From Pirellulales bacterium (GTDB lineage Bacteria; Planctomycetota; Planctomycetia; Pirellulales; JAICIG01): a stretch of 11,809 nucleotides of DNA. Numbering within the stretch: position 1 is the first letter of the stretch; each line of letters begins with the position of its first letter. A program made the position numbers and the translations under genes. Location of the stretch: positions 1 through 11,809 of the forward strand of contig JAICIG010000246.1 of NCBI GenBank assembly GCA_025924495.1, written 5' to 3'. A model generated the notes under the pieces. It was not told the origin of the DNA and did not search any database. It was given only the letters and a program-made list of their open reading frames with translations. This document shows positions 5,893 to 11,809 of this stretch, piece by piece.

Positions 5893-6831
5893 TCAGCAGG
5901 AGAAATAACTCTGCACCTTAAACTTTGCCCCTTGAAGCTTAAACTCTCCTCGCGGCAGCGGATGAACGTCTGGATGCAACGCGTGCGCGAGAATCTCGAG
6001 ACTATCCACGAGCCGCGGGCCGGGTCGGCTGAAGTAAGCCGAGCCATCGACTACGTACACGCGGTCGTTGCTGACGCAGGGCAAGTCCTGCCAGCCGGGG
6101 CGAGCAAAGAGAATCGGCAAATCATCGAGCGTGCGCTCAACGCTATACCCACAACAGGCAATCACGAGCACATCGGGCTGCCAAGCCAGAATGTTCTCCC
6201 AGGCGGTCGTTTCCGAAGGCAGGCCCGTGCGGCCGAGGCCTTCGATGCCGCCCGCCATCTCGACCAATTCCGGGGTCCAGTGCCCGGATGAAAACGGCGG
6301 ATCGATCCATTCCAGAACCATCACGCGCGGACGGCGGGTCAGTTGTCGCGATCGCTCGATCACCGCATCCATGCGAGCACGCAGCGCCGCGACGACTGGC
6401 GCGGCGCGAGATGGCTCGCCAGCGGCGGCGGCGACGATGGGAATGCTTTCCAAGACCTGGTCGATCCGCTGCGGTTCAAGATTCACCACTCGGGGCGAAC
6501 CAGGCAACGTGCAGGCCGCGGCCTTCACTTCCGCCTCTGCGACTGCGCAAACATCGCACAGCGCCTGGGTCACGATCAACTCGGGCGCCAGCCGCTCGAG
6601 CGTGGGCATATCCAGCGTATACAAGGCGCGGTTGGTCGCCATACGTTCGCGCACCAAGGCGTCGATCTCGGCGCTCGTGGCATCGGCTGGAATCAGCGTT
6701 TGCGTCACCTTAGGCAGCGTTCGCACCGCGGGCGGATAGTCGCACTCGTGCGTTACGCCCACCAGTTGGTCTTGCAGCCCGAGCGTGCAAATGATTTCCG
6801 TTGCACTGGGCAAAAGAGAGACGATCTTCAT
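5893..6831 (-). CDS. BtuF-like cobalamin-binding protein
   Basis: The 312-residue protein has the layout of the BtuF/COG0614 periplasmic-binding family. It opens with KIVSLLPSATEI and GVTHECDYP, typical of the corrinoid-binding group. A middle helix with a Cys-rich patch (QALCDVCAVAE, 89-99) follows, then the second lobe with SSGHWTPELVEMAGG (181-195) and PDVLVIACCGY (219-229). There is no signal peptide: the mature-type sequence begins at residue 1. Many relatives annotated as cobalamin-binding proteins share this, so the site of action (cytoplasmic, or exported by another route) is unclear. ABC permease and ATPase genes are not in the window. It is followed at 30 bp by the DUF71 ATPase. ATG 6831 is the natural start; no clear Shine-Dalgarno or cobalamin riboswitch was seen upstream. 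The last 17 residues come from a repeat (see that entry). Confidence 0.85.
   Translation of the reverse strand: MKIVSLLPSATEIICTLGLQDQLVGVTHECDYPPAVRTLPKVTQTLIPADATSAEIDALVRERMATNRALYTLDMPTLERLAPELIVTQALCDVCAVAEAEVKAAACTLPGSPRVVNLEPQRIDQVLESIPIVAAAAGEPSRAAPVVAALRARMDAVIERSRQLTRRPRVMVLEWIDPPFSSGHWTPELVEMAGGIEGLGRTGLPSETTAWENILAWQPDVLVIACCGYSVERTLDDLPILFARPGWQDLPCVSNDRVYVVDGSAYFSRPGPRLVDSLEILAHALHPDVHPLPRGEFKLQGAKFKVQSYFSC
5908..5955 (-). repeat. Short direct repeat forming the BtuF-like C-terminus
   Basis: On the minus strand AGTTTAAGCTTCA and AGTTTAAGGTGCA follow each other (11 of 13 identical) and encode FKLQ and FKVQ near the end of the protein. A related stretch, ACTTTGGACCTTAAG, lies across the start of the next gene. 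The AT-rich pattern differs from the surrounding GC-rich coding DNA. It suggests the original stop was lost and translation now runs into an intergenic repeat. Confidence 0.45.
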
Positions 6832-6841
6832 GACACCCGTT

Positions 6842-6857
6842 GGTTATGCTTCTGTCA
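6842..6857. repeat. Half-copy of the GGTTATGC repeat
   Basis: GGTTATGCTTCTGTCA repeats the first 11 bases of the nearby inverted-repeat arm (GGTTATGCTTC). Its CTGTCA end is complementary to TGACAG at 6882-6887, so it can form an alternative stem with the adjacent element. Confidence 0.45.
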
Positions 6858-6862
6858 GTAGC

Positions 6863-6925
6863 CGTAGGTTATGCTTCAGCATGACAGAGCATCTCAATAA
6901 TCGTTAGGCTGAAGCATAACCTACG
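6863..6925. repeat. 18-bp perfect inverted repeat
   Basis: CGTAGGTTATGCTTCAGC (6863-6880) is the exact reverse complement of 6908-6925, with a 27-base loop in which further pairs can form after one mismatch. It lies between the end of the protease gene and the start of the BtuF-like gene, both on the minus strand. The core GGTTATGC/GCATAACC recurs with one change in the hairpin at 10589-10614, so it appears to be a dispersed family. It has no T run and is not a classical terminator, although a structured spacer of this strength could uncouple the two genes. Confidence 0.75.
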
Positions 6926-6961
6926 CCCGTCGAGCCGTTGGCGGTTACGCTAGGGAAATGC

Positions 6962-8455
6962 TCATTTCGCCGCGGTCCACACGGCTTCCAGATCGTCTGA
7001 GTATTGCTTGCGGATGCTGTTGTCGGTCAAGATTTCCTCGGTGGCCGCAACGATTTCTTCACGGCGGAAGACTAGCGTTTCCGTTGCGTGCCCGGCGAAG
7101 CGGAATTCAATATACGGAGCGACATTGTATCGCAGCACCTCGACCAGGTGCTTGAGGTTCCTGACGGGGATTCCGTTCACGTGGCTCACGACGCAGAAGA
7201 CGGGCGCACTATAGCCTTTAGTCAGTTTGTGAGGAAACATGGGCGACGGCACGACGACCAACTCTTCTCCTTCGAACGCCGGCGCGTCGGTCCAGCGACG
7301 GATGAGCGGGCTGCCGCGTTCGAGCAACGTCTGGCCATACACCTTGCTCAGCAACACGAGAAACTCCTGACTGGCCGGCGAAAACACAAGTGGTCCGTAG
7401 ATGAAGTAGCGAGGATAGTCGCCGTTCAGGAACGGTATGACATGTCGATCCTGAGCAGAAACGGGCACATCGACATCCTGCGTGGTCCCATCGCGCAGGA
7501 TCGTCAGACGAACCTTGCCGTCTTTCGCCAGCCTCGGAACCAGATAATGAAACGACAATTGCAACTCGCCGGCCGCCTGAACGCGCGCCGCATTGTCCAG
7601 CGGCTGATCGCCGATTTTCAGAATGACGTCGCCCCGGCGGAGCGGATAATCGCCTCCGTTCGAATAGGCTCGCGTGACCATGGCGCCGCCGACATTTTTG
7701 GCCAGCCCCAGCTTCTCGCGAATGGCGTCGTTCTCCAGCGTCTGAGTCTCATCGCGCAGGCGCGGTTTGCCTTCGTAGACGCCGTCCGCCGCATCCGCCA
7801 GAAACGCATTGATCTCTTCCACAGGGATTAGATAGCCGATGTTCTCGGCCGTCTTGATGCCGCTGAAAGCCACGCCCACGACGCGGCCATCGATGACTGC
7901 CGGACCGCCGCTATTGCCCGGATTAAGCGCGGCATCGATCTGCACGCGCAAGCCCGCGGTGTGGTAGTAATAGGGAGCGTAGTCGATCCGCGAGATGATG
8001 CCTTCGGTCACCGACATCTGCTCGCCTCCCAGCGGATATCCATACACGTTCACCGTGCCTTTAATCGGCGGAAGTCCTTCGGCCAGCACGAGAGGCTGCC
8101 GGCTATCGAAAAACGATTCGTCCTCGACCAGGCCGATCACGGCCAGGTCGATGGCGCGGGAGATCGCCAGCACCTTCGCCGGCAGCTTGTCGGCCGACTG
8201 GTGCGGCTGGACGTAAATTTGGCTGGCGTATTGCACGACGTGGGCGTTGGTGAGAATTCGTCGCCCTTCGATGATAAAGCCGGTGCCCGAGGCCTCCTGC
8301 GCGGCCGACTTGGTCCACGGTTGGCCGAAATTCGGCGCTCGCTGGGTGACCGAGATCTTGACTACCGCGTCGCGAATGACATCAGCGGCGTTCAGCGGCT
8401 CGCCGACCGTCCACCAGATCGCTGCCACAAGAATCGCTCGTCCAGCGCACGTCAT
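6962..8455 (-). CDS. Secreted HtrA/Deg-type serine protease with PDZ domain
   Basis: The 497-residue protein begins with a signal peptide (hydrophobic core about 7-17, likely cut near LNA-A, residue 23). A trypsin-like S1C domain follows with the complete triad: His72 in LTNAHVV, Asp103 in AIDLAVI, Ser182 in NPGNSGGP. A PDZ domain spans about 236-330 (LRRGDVILKIGDQPL), and a second PDZ-like region about 345-465. The extreme C-terminus, with AATEEIL and YSDDLEAVW, resembles the end of plant Deg2/Deg9-type proteases more than E. coli DegP; this is from memory of the family. It should act in the periplasm or cell surface, degrading or refolding damaged proteins. ATG 8455 is preferred because it opens a signal peptide and has GGGGAG 8 bases upstream; an earlier frame start at 8647 would overlap the WD40 gene. 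Its leader carries competing repeats. Confidence 0.9.
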   Translation of the reverse strand: MTCAGRAILVAAIWWTVGEPLNAADVIRDAVVKISVTQRAPNFGQPWTKSAAQEASGTGFIIEGRRILTNAHVVQYASQIYVQPHQSADKLPAKVLAISRAIDLAVIGLVEDESFFDSRQPLVLAEGLPPIKGTVNVYGYPLGGEQMSVTEGIISRIDYAPYYYHTAGLRVQIDAALNPGNSGGPAVIDGRVVGVAFSGIKTAENIGYLIPVEEINAFLADAADGVYEGKPRLRDETQTLENDAIREKLGLAKNVGGAMVTRAYSNGGDYPLRRGDVILKIGDQPLDNAARVQAAGELQLSFHYLVPRLAKDGKVRLTILRDGTTQDVDVPVSAQDRHVIPFLNGDYPRYFIYGPLVFSPASQEFLVLLSKVYGQTLLERGSPLIRRWTDAPAFEGEELVVVPSPMFPHKLTKGYSAPVFCVVSHVNGIPVRNLKHLVEVLRYNVAPYIEFRFAGHATETLVFRREEIVAATEEILTDNSIRKQYSDDLEAVWTAAK

Positions 8456-8480
8456 CGGTTGCTCTCCCCAGCGGTTGCTC
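8456..8480 (-). repeat. Direct repeats flanking the protease SD
   Basis: On the minus strand GAGCAACCG occurs twice, at 8480-8472 and 8464-8456. The second copy fills the spacer between the GGGGAG ribosome binding site (8469-8464) and ATG 8455. Both are complementary to GGTTGCTC at 8545-8538 upstream, so only one can pair at a time. Confidence 0.6.
8464..8469 (-). promoter_or_regulatory. Shine-Dalgarno of the Deg-type protease
   Basis: GGGGAG on the minus strand lies 8 bases before ATG 8455. This decides the start of the protease in favour of the form with a clean signal peptide. Confidence 0.6.
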
Positions 8481-8490
8481 AAAACGGTGC

Positions 8491-8522
8491 CAGCAAAGCG
8501 CCGCCAAGGAGCGGCGCTGCTG
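8491..8522 (-). terminator. Strong hairpin between WD40 and protease genes
   Basis: AGCGCCGC (8497-8504), loop CAAGGA, GCGGCGCT (8511-8518) is a perfect 8-bp GC-rich stem. CAGC (8491-8494) and GCTG (8519-8522) extend it by 4 bp past a 2-base bulge. It begins 31 bases after the WD40 stop codon. No clear T run follows on the minus strand, so it may be a factor-dependent terminator, an mRNA-end stabiliser, or the core of the protease leader structure. Confidence 0.4.
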
Positions 8523-8552
8523 CGACCATCATCGGCCGAGCAACCCGCGCTG

Positions 8553-10580
8553 TCAAATTGTGGCCCGCGGAACGACTCGCTCGAGCCGCAGGCCGTGCAA
8601 ACGGAACACGAGGAGCGAAGCGGCGACGAGCAGGCAGGCCGAGACATGAAAGGCGATATACCATTCCCGCGGCAAATGTCCGCTCGGTGTAGGCGCCTGA
8701 TCGGCGAGGTAGGCGCAAAGCCAAGGGACGACGAACACGGCCGTGAGGCGAATGATTGCCGGCCCGCGCCCGAACACGGCCCAGGCCGCTGCGGCGCAGG
8801 TTAACGCTTGACCGGCGCCGAGCGTCGCTTCGAGCCAGAGCACGGCAGGCCGATCCTGCGGTACGACTAGGCGCGCGGCGCCGAACAGCAGAGCTGCAGT
8901 GCAAGTCCAGGCTATAAGGTCAAGCAATTCGAACTGGCGGACTTGAGCCAGATCGGTATTCGTTGCAGAGAAAGAGAGTTCGTCCGAGGCATGCGCCAAG
9001 CGCAAGCCTCGCTTCTGGAGCAGATGCAGCACGAACAGCAGCGCGGCCAGCATAGCGCTCGCTCCGACCGTGATGCGCCAGATCCCTTCGTCGCCGAAGG
9101 CGAGCGCCTTGCAGACGGCGATCAGCGAGGCCCACATGGCGCCCCAACCCGCGATCAGCCCCGGCGCTCGCCATTGCCAGCGCGAATCGGCCAGCATGGC
9201 CCAGATGATCAGCAATCCGAACAAGCCCGCCCACGCGCCCAATAGAGTGGCCGCAGGCAATCTCAAAGCGTTTCCGCGGACGCCGGTGCTTTCGAGCCGC
9301 ACAAGAACAGCAGAAATGACGATGCCATCGAGCAACAACACATCGAAACATGCCGAACGAATGCGCCGCCGTTCGAGGCCCGTGCGAAGCCAGGCGATCG
9401 CCCAGATTGCGAACGCCACAATCCAACCGCCGAAGATCATCGCAAACGGTCTGTTTGGAGGCAGCACGGATAATTGCCTGCCCGTGGCAACATCGTAGAC
9501 GAGAGCCTGGCTGGTCGGGTGACGCCATAGGGACCACTGGAAAACGTGGTCGCCGACCGCCAGCATGCGGCCATCCGGCGAAAAAACAGGCGAGAAGAAG
9601 AATTGGTCGTTTCTTGATTGGGCGTTTGTCGCGGACGCCAGCCAGAGCCGCTTACCGCTGCGCACGTCCCAAAGGGCAACCCAGCCTCTGCCAGCCGCGG
9701 CCAGAAATCGATCGTTGGGAGAGAAGGCGATGTCCAGGAATTCACTCCCCGGCGTCTTAACCTTGTCGACGAATTTTTCCGATTCCAGGCTCCAAATCCG
9801 CAACTCTCCTTCGCCTGCCAGCGCCAGTCGCTTGTCGTCGTGTGAGAATGCCAGGCCGCGCGCCGAAAAGGGCAGGAGACGAGCGCTATCGCGCGAGTCG
9901 CGACTTAGACGATAGATCGTCACGTGATCTGGCGTCTCTGGACTGCTGGCAGCGGCGAATACCGCCCGCTGGCCATCATGGGAAATCGCCACGCTTCCCG
10001 GCGTGCCTGTATTAACCGTAAACAGTTCTCTGACCGCTCCGTGGGCTATGCCATACGATTTGATCACACCCAGCGCCATCCACATGGCAACCAGCGTTTT
10101 GCCGTCGTCAGAATACCGCAGCATTCCGACGGGCGAATGGTACGGCGAGACTTCGAAACGCTTGGCGCGGGTTGCGAGATCCCACCATTCGATGGCGCCG
10201 TCCACATCTCCGATCGCCAATGTCTTGCCGTCGGGCGAAAAGGCAAAGCTGCAGATCGGCTTGTCAGAGGCAACGGACCAAGCGACGCGCCCGCTGGCGA
10301 CGTCCCATACTCGCACCGCATCGGGTCGTCCCACCCAGCCGGTCGCGGTCGCCAGAAAGTTTCCCTGCGGCAGAAAGCCGATGTGCCAGGTCGGCTTTCG
10401 TTCCCACGTCGCCAGCCAAAACAAAACGGCCAACAGCGACGCCAGAGCAACGAGAAGCGAACCACGCCTGCAGCTGATTGCGAAGCGCCGCCACGTGCGG
10501 CCATGCGGCACAACGGCCGCCGAGTAGCAATCAACGGGCGGTTCTTGATTCTCGCACGCCATCAGGCGGGCCCATTTCAT
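8553..10580 (-). CDS. WD40-repeat protein with multiple membrane segments
   Basis: The 675-residue product has a cytoplasmic N-terminus, one membrane helix (about 41-58), then a WD40 beta-propeller (about 65-375). It shows at least six blades with the usual FSPDG and WD-type ends: RVWDV (90-94), FAFSPDGKTLAIG (112-124), EWWDL (131-135), LAFSHDDKRLALAG (243-256), IAFSPNDRFLAAAG (284-297), ALWDV (302-306), FSPDGRMLAVG (333-343). Roughly eight or nine hydrophobic segments follow (about 380 to 660). The propeller is probably extracytoplasmic and would offer a protein-binding surface; no enzyme motif was seen. The combination is typical of poorly studied planctomycete membrane proteins. ATG 10580 has no visible Shine-Dalgarno, and ATG 10562 is an alternative that removes six residues. 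A perfect hairpin lies 9 bases upstream of the first start. The gene is 97 bp before the protease gene, so a joint envelope role is possible but unproven. Confidence 0.85.
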   Translation of the reverse strand: MKWARLMACENQEPPVDCYSAAVVPHGRTWRRFAISCRRGSLLVALASLLAVLFWLATWERKPTWHIGFLPQGNFLATATGWVGRPDAVRVWDVASGRVAWSVASDKPICSFAFSPDGKTLAIGDVDGAIEWWDLATRAKRFEVSPYHSPVGMLRYSDDGKTLVAMWMALGVIKSYGIAHGAVRELFTVNTGTPGSVAISHDGQRAVFAAASSPETPDHVTIYRLSRDSRDSARLLPFSARGLAFSHDDKRLALAGEGELRIWSLESEKFVDKVKTPGSEFLDIAFSPNDRFLAAAGRGWVALWDVRSGKRLWLASATNAQSRNDQFFFSPVFSPDGRMLAVGDHVFQWSLWRHPTSQALVYDVATGRQLSVLPPNRPFAMIFGGWIVAFAIWAIAWLRTGLERRRIRSACFDVLLLDGIVISAVLVRLESTGVRGNALRLPAATLLGAWAGLFGLLIIWAMLADSRWQWRAPGLIAGWGAMWASLIAVCKALAFGDEGIWRITVGASAMLAALLFVLHLLQKRGLRLAHASDELSFSATNTDLAQVRQFELLDLIAWTCTAALLFGAARLVVPQDRPAVLWLEATLGAGQALTCAAAAWAVFGRGPAIIRLTAVFVVPWLCAYLADQAPTPSGHLPREWYIAFHVSACLLVAASLLVFRLHGLRLERVVPRATI

Positions 10581-10588
10581 AGGCGGCA

Positions 10589-10614
10589 GGAGTTATGCCC
10601 ATTAGCATAACTCC
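10589..10614. repeat. 10-bp perfect hairpin upstream of WD40 gene
   Basis: GGAGTTATGC (10589-10598), loop CCATTA, GCATAACTCC (10605-10614) is a perfect stem in the 77-bp gap between the TPR gene stop and the WD40 start. Its GTTATGC/GCATAAC core matches the inverted repeat at 6863-6925. It could end transcription of the TPR gene, but no T run follows on the minus strand. Confidence 0.65.
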
Positions 10615-10657
10615 ACCATCTTTGAAATGAAGCAAGCGGTGACTGTCAGCAAGCGAA

Positions 10658-11809
10658 TCAATACGCCTCCTTAGCCTGCACGCCTTTGCGGTTCTGCTGG
10701 TAGAGATTCTTCAGATTCTGCTCCTGCTGGCGAAGGATGACGCCATTGCCGAACTGCAAACCTTCGAGCAACTGTTGTTCGTTGGCGTTTTGACCGTCGG
10801 CTGGAGCGGCGGGTTGGGCCGGCTCTTGAGCGGCGGGCTTCTCCGCCGGCGGCGGTCCCAGATCGGTCTCGCCGCGGAAGAAGGCGTAGCGGTTGTGGTC
10901 CAACTGGGCGATGACGGTCGACTCGCCCTGAATGGCGTCGGCCACGAACACGCCGCGCAGATCGGTCTCGCCGGCGACGAAATCGGCATTGCGGCTGCCG
11001 ATCACCTTGACGTGCACCTCGGGCACATAGCCGTCTTTGGTCACGTCTTTGACCGTCGCCCGCACGCGGCCCGACGATTTCTCTTCCTGCACGTCGAGCT
11101 TGAGCGGCGTGACCAGCACCAGGCCGCTGGCATAAAGGTCGTCGCCGCGGCAAGCCACCAGGTAGGCGCCTTCGTCCTTAAGAGGCAAGGCGAGCTTGCG
11201 CGTGCGATCGCGGTAATCCTTGCCATCGCCCAGGTCGATCGTCGCTTCGTGATAAGGGCGAATGCCCGACAGGTTGATGTCAGTGATGCCGCCCAGATTG
11301 TGTTTGAGCAGGCTGAACTTCATCAGGTCGATCTTATAGACGCGAGTATCGCACTTGGCCACATTGCGAAACTTCAGTTCCAGCTCGGCCTTTTCGCCGG
11401 GCGCGACGGTGGTGACCTCGGGCAAAGAGATCTCCTTGCGCGTGAAGTATTCGATGGCCTGTTTGGCGTCGGCGAAGCGATCGGCGACTCGCGCGTATTC
11501 CTTGATCGCGTCGGCCGCTTTGCCCAAGCTGTGGTAAACCTGACCGAGAATGTAAATCGCCTGCCACTTGTTGCGGCTTTCGATCTCGCGGCCGGTTTGC
11601 GACTCGGCGCGATTCATCTCGGCCACTTTGCGGCACATTTCCAAGGCTTGCTCGTGCTCACCCAAGGCAAAATGGCTGAAGCCGACGATATACCAGTAGC
11701 TGTCCAGGTAATCGCTCTTCGGGTACCGCTCGGCATACAGCTCGCACTGCGCAATGGCCTGACGATATGCTTTGAGTTCCAGCAAGGCGTTGGCCAACGA
11801 GAACGAAGC
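10658..11809 (-). CDS. TPR and macroglobulin-like protein, 3' part only
   Basis: The reading frame is open through the right edge of the window, so only the last 383 residues are visible and the start lies outside. Residues about 1-130 are tetratricopeptide repeats, for example AYRQAIAQCELYAERYPKSD, FALGEHEQALEMC and SLGKAADAIKEYARVADRF. From about 140 to 335 come beta-rich segments like the MG/Ig-type domains of bacterial alpha-2-macroglobulins: EVTTVAPGEKAELELKF, a LPLKDEGAYLV strand, and HVKVIGSRNADFVAGETDLR followed by RGVFVADA. The tail is a Pro/Ala/Gln-rich linker ending in a charged helix. No thioester CXEQ motif is seen in the visible part. Relatives in planctomycetes are usually very large envelope-associated proteins, so most of this one is probably missing here. 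It precedes the WD40 gene on the same strand by 77 bp. Confidence 0.8.
   Translation of the reverse strand, partial: ASFSLANALLELKAYRQAIAQCELYAERYPKSDYLDSYWYIVGFSHFALGEHEQALEMCRKVAEMNRAESQTGREIESRNKWQAIYILGQVYHSLGKAADAIKEYARVADRFADAKQAIEYFTRKEISLPEVTTVAPGEKAELELKFRNVAKCDTRVYKIDLMKFSLLKHNLGGITDINLSGIRPYHEATIDLGDGKDYRDRTRKLALPLKDEGAYLVACRGDDLYASGLVLVTPLKLDVQEEKSSGRVRATVKDVTKDGYVPEVHVKVIGSRNADFVAGETDLRGVFVADAIQGESTVIAQLDHNRYAFFRGETDLGPPPAEKPAAQEPAQPAAPADGQNANEQQLLEGLQFGNGVILRQQEQNLKNLYQQNRKGVQAKEAY

Noticed and set aside
5089..6291. 400-codon plus-strand open frame
   Set aside because: It lies opposite the DUF71 and BtuF-like genes, whose motifs are clear on the minus strand. Long antisense frames are expected in GC-rich DNA.
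6832..6961. Cobalamin riboswitch before the BtuF-like gene
   Set aside because: The gap is only 130 bp and is filled by the GGTTATGC inverted repeat. I saw no B12-box-like conserved core.
7088..7831. 247-codon plus-strand open frame
   Set aside because: Antisense shadow of the Deg-type protease, which carries the full catalytic triad on the other strand.
8456..8647. Longer protease reading frame starting at 8647 and overlapping the WD40 gene
   Set aside because: The extension is Ser/Cys-rich without homology, overlaps the WD40 coding end, and would bury the signal peptide that begins naturally at ATG 8455 with a GGGGAG site.

Overview
The window looks like a chromosomal fragment of a GC-rich planctomycete, probably from the Pirellulales side of the phylum. 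This is inferred from four things: the gene content (an RlmK/L fusion, a large TPR plus macroglobulin-like protein, a membrane WD40 protein, a Deg-type protease with a plant-Deg-like C-terminus), scarce or weak Shine-Dalgarno sequences before several genes, many palindromic intergenic repeats, and one such repeat translated inside a coding sequence (the 'SGGRQPPD' type peptide). No rRNA, tRNA, CRISPR, integrase or transposase was seen.

Layout. Bases 1-708 hold no convincing gene. They carry a folded block (about 143-252) and then an array of five 32-bp palindromic units (280-632), each with 8-bp arms around a loop of exactly 16 nt. Immediately after, on the plus strand, is rlmKL (709-2988), a two-domain 23S rRNA guanine methyltransferase with an unusual translated palindromic insertion in its interdomain linker. 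Everything else is on the minus strand and reads toward rlmKL. From right to left: the 3' part of a TPR/macroglobulin-like protein (cut by the window edge), a WD40 protein with multiple membrane segments, a secreted HtrA/Deg serine protease with a PDZ domain, a BtuF-like cobalamin-binding protein, a PP-loop ATPase of the DUF71/diphthine-ammonia ligase family, a GT39/PMT-type membrane glycosyltransferase, and an unrecognised 81-residue protein.

How the genes work together. The only tight functional pair is the BtuF-like protein and the DUF71 ATPase, 30 bp apart. Their pairing matches the published idea that one bacterial DUF71 branch works in B12 (corrinoid) salvage rather than diphthamide synthesis. 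The WD40, protease and TPR/macroglobulin genes are co-directional and probably envelope-associated, but gaps of 77-130 bp with stable hairpins argue against one simple tightly coupled operon. RlmKL is housekeeping rRNA modification and is convergent with the rest.

The most interesting material is non-coding: the array upstream of rlmKL, the 18-bp inverted repeat between protease and btuF with a relative upstream of the WD40 gene, and competing repeats in the protease leader that could switch access to its start codon. All functional statements about these are inference from the sequence alone.
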